Source of the DNA: Anderseniella sp963700885
Lineage (GTDB): Bacteria; Pseudomonadota; Alphaproteobacteria; Rhizobiales; Aestuariivirgaceae
Assembly: GCA_963700885.1 (NCBI GenBank)
Contig: CAVOZJ010000020.1
Span: forward strand, 372,001-436,000
DNA length: 64,000 bases
Direction: 5' to 3'
Below, piece after piece: positions 17,078-26,112 of this stretch. The translations under genes and the position numbers were made by a program. Numbering within the stretch: the first letter of the stretch is position 1; the number at the start of each line of letters is the position of its first letter. Below the pieces are notes generated by a model. That model did no database searches and was not told the DNA's origin. It saw nothing but the letters and a program-made list of their open reading frames with translations.

Positions 17078-18352
17078 ATGTCTGATGATGCAGGAAATCC
17101 GGAAACAGTGACCAGCCGACGCCGCTTCCTCGGGGTGGGGCTGGCGCTTGGTGGAGCGGCAATCGTGAGGCCGGCGCGCGCCGGGGACGGCGAGGCTGCC
17201 ATTCTTGAAAAGCAGGACTGGAACCAGTATCCCGGAGATGGAGTTGATGCGCGTCCGTATGGTCATCCGTCGGAATTTGAAAAATCTGTTGTGCGCCGCA
17301 ATGTGGCATGGCTGACTGCCGATCCGATTTCATCTGTTAACTTCACACCACTGCATGATCTGGATGGCATCATTACGCCGAACGGACTTTGCTTTGAGCG
17401 CCATCACGCAGGCATAGCCGAAATCGATCCTGCCGCACACAGGCTTATGATCAATGGTCTGGTGGACAAGCCGCTGGTTTTCACCATGGCTGATATCATG
17501 CGATTTCCGCGTGAGAACCGTATCTATTTCCTCGAATGTGCTGCCAATTCCGGCATGGAATGGCGCGGAGCCCAGCTCAATGGCTGCCAGTTCACGCACG
17601 GCATGATCCACAATGTGATGTACACCGGTGTGCCGCTAAAGCTGCTGTTGGAGGAAGCAGGTGTCAAAACCAACGGCAAGTGGGTGATGCCGGAAGGCGC
17701 TGACGCGTCTGCGATGACACGCTCCATTCCCCTGGCCAAAGCCCTGCAGGATTGTCTGGTTGCCTTCAAGATGAACGGCGAGGCGTTGCGACCGGAACAG
17801 GGCTATCCGCTGCGCCTCGTGGTGCCCGGGTGGGAAGGCAACATGTGGGTCAAGTGGTTGCGCCGCCTGGAAATCGGTGATGAACCTTGGCAACACCGCG
17901 AGGAAACTTCGAAGTACACTGATCTGCTGGAAAACGGCAAAGCGCGCCGATTCACATGGGAAATGGACGCGAAGTCCGTGATTACCAATCCCAGCCCGCA
18001 AGCGCCATTGCTGCACAGGAAGGGCCAGACTGTTATCACCGGTGTCGCCTGGTCAGGTCGCGGCACCGTCGACCGGGTAGACGTATCAGTCGACGGCGGC
18101 CGCAACTGGACCACGGCGCGCATTGACGGGCCGAGCTTCGAAAAGTCGATGCACCGCTTCTATTATGATTTCGACTGGGACGGTTCGCCATTGTTGCTGC
18201 AGTCGCGGGCAATGGATTCCACGGGGTATGTTCAACCCACCAAAGACCGGTTGCGGGCCGAGCGCGGGACCAACTCCATCTATCACAACAACGGTATTCA
18301 GACCTGGCATGTGAAATCCAGCGGCGAGGTTGAAAATGTCGAAGTATCTTAG
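17078..18352 (+). CDS. soxC: SoxC, molybdopterin subunit of sulfane dehydrogenase
   Basis: This 424-residue sulfite-oxidase-family protein has a Tat signal (SRRRFLGVGLALGGAA). The Mo-ligating Cys sits in YFLECAANSGMEW (Cys154). The dimerisation domain follows (GRGTVDRVDVSVDGGRNW). It oxidises the outer sulfane sulfur left on SoxY, allowing full conversion of thiosulfate to sulfate. GAGGAG precedes the ATG. soxD begins inside its last codons. Confidence 0.92.
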   Translation: MSDDAGNPETVTSRRRFLGVGLALGGAAIVRPARAGDGEAAILEKQDWNQYPGDGVDARPYGHPSEFEKSVVRRNVAWLTADPISSVNFTPLHDLDGIITPNGLCFERHHAGIAEIDPAAHRLMINGLVDKPLVFTMADIMRFPRENRIYFLECAANSGMEWRGAQLNGCQFTHGMIHNVMYTGVPLKLLLEEAGVKTNGKWVMPEGADASAMTRSIPLAKALQDCLVAFKMNGEALRPEQGYPLRLVVPGWEGNMWVKWLRRLEIGDEPWQHREETSKYTDLLENGKARRFTWEMDAKSVITNPSPQAPLLHRKGQTVITGVAWSGRGTVDRVDVSVDGGRNWTTARIDGPSFEKSMHRFYYDFDWDGSPLLLQSRAMDSTGYVQPTKDRLRAERGTNSIYHNNGIQTWHVKSSGEVENVEVS

Positions 18353-18998
18353 AACCGGGATTTTTGCGTTGACAGCCATTTCCATGGCTGCACCGGCACT
18401 GGCAGGCAAGTTCAATCTCGGGCGGGCTGCAACCCGGGCCGAAATTGCTGCCTGGGACATCGATGTGCGTCCTGATGGCAAGGGCTTGCCTGAGGGAAAG
18501 GGCACGGTGGCACAAGGCGAAGTGATTTACGCGGAAAAATGTGCCTCATGTCATGGTGATTTCGGCGAAGGAATTGATCGCTGGCCAGTCTTGGCTGGCG
18601 GGCAGGGCAGTCTGAAGAGTTCAAGACCGGTCAAGACCATCGGTTCTTACTGGCCGTTTCTATCGACTGTGTTTGATTATACGAACCGCGCCATGCCGTT
18701 TGGAGAGGCAAGATCGCTTGAACCCGATGAAGTTTACGCAATCACGGCTTATCTGCTCAACCTCAACGATGTAGTGGATGCAGATTTTGAGCTGTCGAAG
18801 GACAATTTCGTCACGATACGACTGCCTAACGAAGCAAATTTCATAGAAGATACCCGCCCCGACACGCCGGTTCTTGCCGCAGGGGCAGAGCCGTGCATGA
18901 CAGACTGCAAACCCGGTCTGGTTAAAATCACCGGTACCGCGCGGGTGCTGGACGTGACACCTGCCGAGGCGAAAGAACAATCCGGTTCGGTGGATTGA
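18336..18998 (+). CDS. soxD: SoxD, cytochrome c subunit of sulfane dehydrogenase (short, single-haem form)
   Basis: This 220-residue exported cytochrome has a signal peptide ending at ALAGKF and one haem site CASCH (69-73). The WDIDVRPDGKGLPEGKG lead-in is typical of the SoxD N-terminal domain, and the distal Met is likely in RAMPFGEA. ATG 18336 has GAGG at six bases and lies within the soxC end (17-base overlap). Paracoccus SoxD has about twice this length and a second haem domain, which is absent here; the C-terminus instead has two Cys in GAEPCMTDCKPG. Both short and long SoxD forms are inferred to accept electrons from SoxC. Confidence 0.86.
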   Translation: MSKYLRTGIFALTAISMAAPALAGKFNLGRAATRAEIAAWDIDVRPDGKGLPEGKGTVAQGEVIYAEKCASCHGDFGEGIDRWPVLAGGQGSLKSSRPVKTIGSYWPFLSTVFDYTNRAMPFGEARSLEPDEVYAITAYLLNLNDVVDADFELSKDNFVTIRLPNEANFIEDTRPDTPVLAAGAEPCMTDCKPGLVKITGTARVLDVTPAEAKEQSGSVD

Positions 18999-19031
18999 TG
19001 CTCAATCCGTTTCCTGTATCTTGAATGTTTC

Positions 19032-19054
19032 ACGGTTTGACATTGTCAATCCGT
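19032..19054. other. Hairpin between soxD and the acyl-CoA dehydrogenase gene
   Basis: ACGGTTTGAC and GTCAATCCGT pair over nine of ten bases around an ATT loop. No T-run follows, so it is not a clear intrinsic terminator. It could be a 3' mRNA-stabilising stem for soxCD. Confidence 0.35.
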
Positions 19055-19082
19055 CGGCCTTCATATCAGGAAACTGCACCCC

Positions 19083-20249
19083 ATGAACTTTCAATCCGAT
19101 CAGGATCACGCAGCCTTGGTGGATGCTGTATCGAAAGTGTGCCAGCGATTTGACGACGGATATTGGTTGGCGCGGGACAGTGACGGGCAATTTCCATTCG
19201 ATTTTCATGCAGCAATGGCTGAAGGCGGCTGGCTTGGCATTACCATGCCTGAATTGTACGGTGGTTCAGGGCTCGGCGTGACCGAAGCCGCCCTGATGAT
19301 GAAAACGGTCGCTGCGTCCGGTGGCGCGTTCGCGGCAGCGTCCGCCATCCACATCAATTTGTTCGGTCCGCATCCGATCGTGGTGCATGGTACTGAGCAG
19401 CAAAAGCAGCGCTGGCTGCCTTCGCTGATCAGTGGCAGGGATCGAACGTGCTTTGGTGTGACCGAACCGGACGCAGGTCTGGACACCACGCGCATCAAGA
19501 CCTTCGCCAGGCGCACCAGTGACGGTTATGTGGTCAATGGCCAGAAGGTCTGGACATCGACCGCGCAGCACGCAACGCATATCATGTTGCTGGCCCGCAC
19601 GACGCCTTATGAGGAGTGTGACAGGAAAACCCGCGGTCTTAGCCTGTTTTACACACCGCTCGATCAATCACGTGTGGAAGTGCGCGAGATCGAAAAGATG
19701 GGACGCAAGGCGGTTGATTCAAACCAGGTATTCATCGAAAATCTGCTGATACCTGACCATGATCGCATAGGGGAGGAAGGCGCAGGCTTTGAATATCTTC
19801 TTGATGGCCTGAACCCGGAACGCATCCTCATTGCGATGGAAGCAATTGGCATTGGTCAGGACGCTGTGACGCGGGCAACAAGGTACGCCTGCGAGCGTGA
19901 AGTGTTTGGCCGGCCGATTGGACAGAACCAGAGCATCCAGCATCCGCTGGCTGAAAGCTGGATGGAACTTGAAGCTGCACAGTTGATGGCGATGAAGGCA
20001 GCCTGGAAGTACGACAACAAGCAGCCCTGCGGTCCGGAAGCCAATGGCGCCAAGTATCTAGCTGCAGAAGCGGCTCTGAAAGCCTGCACGCGCGCGGTAA
20101 AGACCCATGGCGGCATGGGTTATGCGAAGGAATTTCACGTTGAACGATTGATGCGGGAGGTGATGATCCCTGTACTCGCACCGGTAAGTTCGCAAATGAT
20201 CCTGAATTACATCTCTGAGAAGGTTCTCGGATTACCCCGCTCTTATTGA
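19083..20249 (+). CDS. Acyl-CoA dehydrogenase family protein
   Basis: This 388-residue FAD enzyme carries the family blocks in order: ITMPELYGGSGLG in the N-terminal helical domain, CFGVTEPDAGLDTT and NGQKVWTSTAQHA in the beta domain, and KTHGGMGYAKEFHVERLMRE near the C-terminus. That last block contains the Glu in the MCAD catalytic-base position. The CoA-transferase gene follows after ten bases, so both likely act on one acyl-CoA: the transferase activates an acid and this enzyme desaturates it. The acid cannot be told from sequence. It is not evidently linked to sulfur oxidation despite the shared strand. Confidence 0.85.
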   Translation: MNFQSDQDHAALVDAVSKVCQRFDDGYWLARDSDGQFPFDFHAAMAEGGWLGITMPELYGGSGLGVTEAALMMKTVAASGGAFAAASAIHINLFGPHPIVVHGTEQQKQRWLPSLISGRDRTCFGVTEPDAGLDTTRIKTFARRTSDGYVVNGQKVWTSTAQHATHIMLLARTTPYEECDRKTRGLSLFYTPLDQSRVEVREIEKMGRKAVDSNQVFIENLLIPDHDRIGEEGAGFEYLLDGLNPERILIAMEAIGIGQDAVTRATRYACEREVFGRPIGQNQSIQHPLAESWMELEAAQLMAMKAAWKYDNKQPCGPEANGAKYLAAEAALKACTRAVKTHGGMGYAKEFHVERLMREVMIPVLAPVSSQMILNYISEKVLGLPRSY

Positions 20250-20259
20250 GGTTTGAGGA

Positions 20260-21384
20260 ATGGCAGCCCGGTCTGATGATTTTGATACACCTGTTGGTGC
20301 TTTACATGACCTGAAGGTGATTGATCTGAGCCGGGTTCTGGCCGGGCCCTACTGCACGCAGGTTCTTGGAGACCATGGCGCTGATGTTCTGAAGGTCGAA
20401 GCTCCGCAAGGCGACGAAACCCGCCGCTGGGGTCCGCCGTTTATCGATGGGTCGGCCGCCTATTTTATGGGGGTCAATCGCAACAAACGAGGCATGGTTC
20501 TGGATTTCAACCAGCCTGCAGCGCGAAAAACCCTGGCAGGCCTGCTGCTGGGTGCAGATGTACTGGTTGAAAATTTCAAGGTTGGCACACTTGAACGCTG
20601 GGGGTTTGGGCGCAATGTGCTGGAGAAGGATTATCCAGGGCTTGTTCATTGCCGTATCACCGGTTTCGGAGATGATGGTCCCCATGGTGGCCTGCCGGGC
20701 TACGACGCCGCAGTTCAGGCCATGGCGGGCCTGATGAGCGTCAATGGCGAACCGGGCGCCGGGCCGCTCAGGGCAGGGGTGCCGGTGGTGGATATGGTGA
20801 CCGGCCTGAACGCTGTTATCGGCATATTGCTCGCCTTGCAGGAGCGTCGCAAAAGTGGCCTTGGACAACTGGTGGATGTGTCATTGTTTGACAGCGGGTT
20901 GTCTGTCCTGCATCCCCATTCTGCCAACTACCTGTTCACCGGGGACCTGCCGGCCAGAACCGGAAACGCCCACCCCAACATTACGCCCTATGACACTTTT
21001 GAAACCGCAACAGGCCCGATATTTCTGGCTGTTGGCTCAGACAGGCAGTTCGCCAAATTATGTGAACTGCTCGGTCTTTCCGGGCTATCCGAAGACCGGC
21101 GGTTTTTCACAAACGCGCAACGCAACCGGCACAGAAGGGAACTGACGCGCGAACTGGAAACAGCACTTGCCGGGTTTGAAGTCGACGATCTGGCTGACCG
21201 GTTGATCCGCCAGGGTGTGCCGTGCGCACCGGTGTTCGATCTTGCGCAGGCGCTTGATCATCCACAGACCCGCCACCGGGAAATGGTGTGGGAAGCGACC
21301 GGTTACCGGGGCGTGGGAGCACCGGTTCACCTGTCCAGATCGCCTGCCAGCTTTAGATTGAAACCGCCTGAACTGGAGGAATAG
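20260..21384 (+). CDS. Class III CoA-transferase (CaiB/BaiF family)
   Basis: This 374-residue protein has the hallmarks of family III CoA transferases: KVIDLSRVLAGPYCTQVLGD at the start, VENFKVGTLERWG, and the catalytic Asp in PGYDAAVQAMAG. C-terminal PVFDLAQALDHPQ completes the domain. The family moves CoA between a CoA thioester and a free acid such as formate, oxalate, succinate or carnitine derivatives. It is transcribed with the preceding acyl-CoA dehydrogenase (TGAGG before the ATG, ten-base spacer). Its end faces the RND pump genes across about 75 bases with no clear terminator. Confidence 0.87.
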   Translation: MAARSDDFDTPVGALHDLKVIDLSRVLAGPYCTQVLGDHGADVLKVEAPQGDETRRWGPPFIDGSAAYFMGVNRNKRGMVLDFNQPAARKTLAGLLLGADVLVENFKVGTLERWGFGRNVLEKDYPGLVHCRITGFGDDGPHGGLPGYDAAVQAMAGLMSVNGEPGAGPLRAGVPVVDMVTGLNAVIGILLALQERRKSGLGQLVDVSLFDSGLSVLHPHSANYLFTGDLPARTGNAHPNITPYDTFETATGPIFLAVGSDRQFAKLCELLGLSGLSEDRRFFTNAQRNRHRRELTRELETALAGFEVDDLADRLIRQGVPCAPVFDLAQALDHPQTRHREMVWEATGYRGVGAPVHLSRSPASFRLKPPELEE

Positions 21385-21458
21385 GGACTATGCAGAACGC
21401 AACTCCTGCAGTCTCTCATCCCGGGTATTGTAACAGTGTATTGTTCCTGTGACAGTCA

Positions 21459-24400
21459 TCAGTCGATGCGTGCAGCGCCCATGTCGTCCAGTATGGCATA
21501 GACGGCTGGCACGATGAACAGCACCAGGACGGTCGTAGCCATCAGGCCGAACGCAAGGCTTGTCACCAGCGGCACCAGAACCTGGGCCTGCAGGGAGGTC
21601 TCCATCAGCAGTGGCATCAAGCCGACGATTGTGGTCAGAGACGTCAGTAATATGGCCCGGAAGCGGGCGCCGGCGGCCAACGGACCTGCTTCTGCCACCG
21701 ATTTGGTGTCACCGTGATAGTGCTTGATGAAATTCACCAGCAGAATTGAGTCATTGACCACGATGCCCGCAAGCGCAACGAAACCAAGCATTGAGGGCAT
21801 GGTGAAGTCCAGGCCGAGCAGCATGTGTCCGCCAATTGCGCCTATGAAGGCGAACGGTATGATGATCATGACGACGAATGGTTCGAAATAGCTGCGAAAC
21901 TGAAAGGACAGCAGCAGATAGACACCAATCAGGCCGAGCACAAATCCCGAGATCATCGAGGATTGCGTCTTTGCAGCATCGGCACTGGCGCCCTCGAAAC
22001 TGGATGAGACGCTGGGGTGGCGTTCCTTGAGTCCTGGCATGAATCGAATTTGCGTATCGCGCAGGATTTCGGTTGAATTGCCAAACCGGCTGTCGAGTTC
22101 ACCCTGAACTGTAACCGTACGGCGCCCATCTACCCGCCGGATGCGTGAAAATCCGCGGCCGTTTTCAATATTGGCAACCACACTGAGCGGGATCTGACTG
22201 CCGTCGGTGGCCGTGATTGTAAATGTATCCAGATCAGCCAGGGAATCCGAACTTGCAGCGTCAAACTTCACGTTGATTTCAAAGCTTTCCGGACCAGACT
22301 GAATTTCGTCCACCTTGAAACCGTAGAAACTTGAGCGGATTTGATCGGCAATAGTCCGGCCATCCACTCCCAGGGTCGCGGCGCCATCACGCAGTGTGAT
22401 GCGCAACTCCGGTTTTCCCGGACGCAGATCGTCCGTGACGTTGTAAACCCCGCTGTATCGCTTCAGCCACTCACTCAACTCCGTGGCTGCCGCCGACAGC
22501 TCCGCCAGATCGTTTCCCGTAAGCCGGATGTCGATGGCCCGGCCACCGGGCCCGAACGTGCCCTCCGTAAAGTTCAGGGTCACAACATCAGCCAGTTCAC
22601 CGGTCTCGACGCGCCATAGTTCAATCACATCGCTGATCCGGGACGACCTTGTTTCAGAATCCAGCAGATCGGCAATAACGGTTGCCACGTGCGGGCCGGT
22701 TTCGCCTGCATCAGAATTGAAACTGAAACGATGCGTGATGCTTCGAACCAGGTTCTGGCCATCGGGTTGATCAGGGCTCAGGCTGGCATTCACCCGTTCC
22801 AGTGCTTCGTCGATCCGGGCAACTACAGCCTCGGTTTGTGCAAGAGGTGTTCCCTGCGGCATCATTATCCGGGCTTCCATGACATTTCCATCCAGATCAG
22901 GAAATGGCGAAAACTTGATCAATCCGCCAACCATGGCACTTGCGGCGAGGAGCAGGACGCCGATTGCTGCTCCAAATGTCAGGTATCGCCACGCGACTGC
23001 AATTCTGGCGAACGGTACGACAACGCGATCACGAGCCCAGTTCACGCCTTCGTCCACTGCCTTCTGAACACGCCCTTGAGTTGAGCCTGCCTTGTCCAGC
23101 GCGTGGTACAGATGGTTGGGTAGAATCAGAAAGGCCTCGATCAGCGACACGGTCAACACAAACAGCATGACGACTGGGACCACGCGCAGTATCTGCCCGA
23201 TGTCGCCCTTCAGAAATGCCAGTGAACCGAATATGCACGCCGTTGTGGCAAATGAAGCAAACACGGAAGGCAGCACCTGGACTGCGCCACCGATGGCCGA
23301 ATCAATTGCCGGACTTCCCTGCGAATGCTTGCTCGCCACGTTCTCTGCAATCACGATGGCATCATCCATCAGCAGTCCGATAACGATCAGGAGTCCGACC
23401 ATGGTGAGCATGTTGATGGAGTAACCGGCCAGCACCATGAGGAAAAAGGCACCTGCAAAGGAAACCGGCAGTCCGGCAGCAACCCAGAACGAATACCGAA
23501 AGCCGAAGAACAGCCAGAGAACCAGAAATACCAGGGTAAGGCCCTGCAGAGCATTGGTAATCAGCAGGCGAAGCCGGTCTGAAACAATCGAGGAGACGTC
23601 GTTGGTGACGGCCATTTTGATGCCGGGAGGGCTCCTCTTCCGGGCGTCGTCAAGAAACCCGTTTACTCGCTCGATTACAGTCAGGGTATCCTGGTCGGTG
23701 GTCTTGGTTACGGAAAGTACTGCGGCGGGCATGCCGTTGAATTCGATGCGGTCTTCGTTCAGTTTGAAACGGTCGGTAATACGGGCGATATCCCCGAGCC
23801 GAACTTGCCCGCCATTGGTCGATGACACTACGACAAGATCGCGGAATTCATCCACCGAGCGGCGTTCGCCTGCATAGCGCACCAGAAATTCCCGGTCCGA
23901 TGTCTCCAGGCTGCCCGACGGCAGGTCGATGGATTCCCGCTGTACAGCCCGCGCAACGTCTTCTGCCGATACACCGAGACCGCGCAAACTGGGCCGCGAC
24001 AGTTCGATGCGGATTTCATGCTCGGAAAAACCAAGTATTTCGATCTTGGGAATGCCACCCCAAAGTTGCATCTGATCCTTGATGTGTTCGGCATATGCCT
24101 TCAGTTCGACCCGGTCACGGGGTCCGGTGATTGCCACGGATGCAACAAAGTCCGTGCGCCCGAGTTGTACGACCACCGGACGTTCCACGTTCTCGGGAAA
24201 ATCCAAAATTCCATCTACCGCATTGGTGATATCCGATGTGAAGCGATCCAGGCTTACTGCTTCGGTTTTTTCCACTGTAACCGTTGCAATGCCTTCCAGG
24301 GCTTCGCAGACAACCTCCGACACATTGTTGACGCTGTCGATGGCATCTTCAATTCGCTGGCAAACAGACTGTTCGACGTCCTCGGGCCGGCTTCCCGGCC

Positions 24401-24545
24401 AGATCGTGGTGATCTGCAACTTGCTGGGCGCTATTCTGGGAAACGTTTCGCGTTGCAGAGATGGATAGGCGAAAATGCCGAGGATGAGCAGCGCCAGCAT
24501 GAGTAGTGTAGCCGCGGTCGGATGGCGGGCAAAATATCCGATCAT
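21459..24545 (-). CDS. RND-type efflux permease
   Basis: This 1028-residue inner-membrane pump matches the family length and layout: membrane helix MIGYFARHPTAATLLMLALL, a large periplasmic loop, a helix block with GLLIVIGLLMDDAIVIAEN (charged residues in TM4), a second loop, and a matching block with GFVALAGIVVNDSILLVNF. It exports hydrophobic or amphipathic compounds together with the adaptor encoded upstream. Its ATG overlaps the adaptor stop by four bases. No outer-membrane channel gene is adjacent, so a TolC-type partner must come from elsewhere. Confidence 0.9.
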   Translation of the reverse strand: MIGYFARHPTAATLLMLALLILGIFAYPSLQRETFPRIAPSKLQITTIWPGSRPEDVEQSVCQRIEDAIDSVNNVSEVVCEALEGIATVTVEKTEAVSLDRFTSDITNAVDGILDFPENVERPVVVQLGRTDFVASVAITGPRDRVELKAYAEHIKDQMQLWGGIPKIEILGFSEHEIRIELSRPSLRGLGVSAEDVARAVQRESIDLPSGSLETSDREFLVRYAGERRSVDEFRDLVVVSSTNGGQVRLGDIARITDRFKLNEDRIEFNGMPAAVLSVTKTTDQDTLTVIERVNGFLDDARKRSPPGIKMAVTNDVSSIVSDRLRLLITNALQGLTLVFLVLWLFFGFRYSFWVAAGLPVSFAGAFFLMVLAGYSINMLTMVGLLIVIGLLMDDAIVIAENVASKHSQGSPAIDSAIGGAVQVLPSVFASFATTACIFGSLAFLKGDIGQILRVVPVVMLFVLTVSLIEAFLILPNHLYHALDKAGSTQGRVQKAVDEGVNWARDRVVVPFARIAVAWRYLTFGAAIGVLLLAASAMVGGLIKFSPFPDLDGNVMEARIMMPQGTPLAQTEAVVARIDEALERVNASLSPDQPDGQNLVRSITHRFSFNSDAGETGPHVATVIADLLDSETRSSRISDVIELWRVETGELADVVTLNFTEGTFGPGGRAIDIRLTGNDLAELSAAATELSEWLKRYSGVYNVTDDLRPGKPELRITLRDGAATLGVDGRTIADQIRSSFYGFKVDEIQSGPESFEINVKFDAASSDSLADLDTFTITATDGSQIPLSVVANIENGRGFSRIRRVDGRRTVTVQGELDSRFGNSTEILRDTQIRFMPGLKERHPSVSSSFEGASADAAKTQSSMISGFVLGLIGVYLLLSFQFRSYFEPFVVMIIIPFAFIGAIGGHMLLGLDFTMPSMLGFVALAGIVVNDSILLVNFIKHYHGDTKSVAEAGPLAAGARFRAILLTSLTTIVGLMPLLMETSLQAQVLVPLVTSLAFGLMATTVLVLFIVPAVYAILDDMGAARID

Positions 24546-25897
24546 TGCATGTCATCCGAAAGCTCGCGCTTTATCCTGGCTTCCAGAGTCTCATCCCGCG
24601 TAACGCGCAACAGCATGCCTTCGATTGCCGGCGAGAGATCAGATACAACGATCCTGTCGCCGGCTTCGATACCTGAGGTGATGACGATGTTGCCGTCCTG
24701 CGCCAGACCGGTTTCGACCGGCTTTATAACGAGCCGGTTTCCCTTGTCGGCGAGATAAACATTTTCCCCGTGAAGTGCTGTGCGCGGGACAACAATCTGG
24801 TCTTTCTGCTCGTTGGCACGAATTCTGACTTCAACGAACATCCCCCTGGATAGCGGGGGACGTTGGCCCGGGATGGCAGAGCTCCACGTGTCCTGGGCGG
24901 TTACAATTACCCCGATCGAACGGGTCTTGAGATCGATGGTGTTGGATACCCGCGAGAAAGTTGCGGGCCATACAATCTCTGTCTCACCGGCGTTCAGATG
25001 GATGGTGGCTGAAAACCCCAGCCGCTTGACGACATTGCCAACGGTTTCGGGCGTCAGTCCAACCGGGCCATCATTTCCTGCGGCAGCCCTTACAAGTGCC
25101 GAAAACTGGGCAAGGGGTATTTGTGCCTCGACCTCCGCGGTTTCGATGCCATCTGCGGTTACCAGGGTTGAGCCAATCTGGGCATACTGGGCGATCTCAA
25201 CGGACACTTCGCCAATACGGGCGTCGAACGGCAACACAATGCGCGTGCGGTCAAGATTCAGTCTCGCCTGATCCAGTTCAATCTGATTGAGATTTTTCTG
25301 CTCGACAAGTGCGGCGCGTTGCGACGGTATCAGCTTGAGTGTGTTCTCCAGATCCTGGACCTTCTTGCGTTGAATCAGTGTATCCCGGGTTTCCTGATCA
25401 AGCGCTGTCCTGGAGGTCGCCCCGCTGGCAACCAGTTGTTGCTTCCGGTCAAGCTCCCGCTCGCGGATTTCCAGCGACTGGCGCTCGATTTCCAGGCTAG
25501 CGTTCGTATTTTCCTCGGTCAGATCGAACTCGATAATCTGGGCGTCTGCCCGGCTAATATTTGCTTGCGCCTGCGCAATCGCAAGTTCGTAGTCTCTTGG
25601 CGAAATGCGGATGATCTCAGTGCCGGCAGGCATGATCGCACCGCGTTTGAGGCCAGGGTGCATAAAGTCGACTTCGCCGGCTGCCTGAACTACTGCTTGC
25701 CAGGTTTTGCCGGGCTCCACGGTGCCAAAACCACTTACTGTCGGAACCAGGTCAGTGCGTTGTGCCTGGATGATGCGGACATTGCGTACTTCCTCCTGCG
25801 GGGCCGATGTTTGTGGCGGCTGACGCTGGCTGGCAAACCACCAGACCGCAAACACCCCCAACAGGATCGGGGGCACTATCAGAAGTTTCCGCCACAT
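24542..25897 (-). CDS. RND efflux periplasmic adaptor (membrane fusion protein)
   Basis: This 451-residue HlyD/AcrA-family protein has an N-terminal membrane anchor (LLIVPPILLGVFAVWWFAS). A lipoyl half-motif follows (GTVEPGKTWQAVVQAAGEV), then a long alpha-helical hairpin rich in Glu/Gln/Arg (about residues 120-215). The second lipoyl half (LDRTRIVLPFDARIGEV) and the C-terminal beta domains complete the protein. It links the pump 21459-24545 to an outer-membrane channel. About 215 bases upstream (25898-26112) hold no gene that I can see. Confidence 0.88.
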   Translation of the reverse strand: MWRKLLIVPPILLGVFAVWWFASQRQPPQTSAPQEEVRNVRIIQAQRTDLVPTVSGFGTVEPGKTWQAVVQAAGEVDFMHPGLKRGAIMPAGTEIIRISPRDYELAIAQAQANISRADAQIIEFDLTEENTNASLEIERQSLEIRERELDRKQQLVASGATSRTALDQETRDTLIQRKKVQDLENTLKLIPSQRAALVEQKNLNQIELDQARLNLDRTRIVLPFDARIGEVSVEIAQYAQIGSTLVTADGIETAEVEAQIPLAQFSALVRAAAGNDGPVGLTPETVGNVVKRLGFSATIHLNAGETEIVWPATFSRVSNTIDLKTRSIGVIVTAQDTWSSAIPGQRPPLSRGMFVEVRIRANEQKDQIVVPRTALHGENVYLADKGNRLVIKPVETGLAQDGNIVITSGIEAGDRIVVSDLSPAIEGMLLRVTRDETLEARIKRELSDDMQ

Positions 25898-26112
25898 GGT
25901 CAGTGCCCTTTGCTGGTCATTTTACAATAGCTCGAAAATTATTGCCATAATTGCAGGGATGTACGGCGCAATCCAGTACCGCGATTGCTGGATAAGTGAT
26001 GAACTCATAGGTATGTCCGCCAGTTGGCTTTCCCGGACGAAACCCGGAGTGCCTGGTACGGTTGGCATGGCATGCCGGTAAACCATGGCCGGATATCCGG
26101 GTAGCAATGGCT

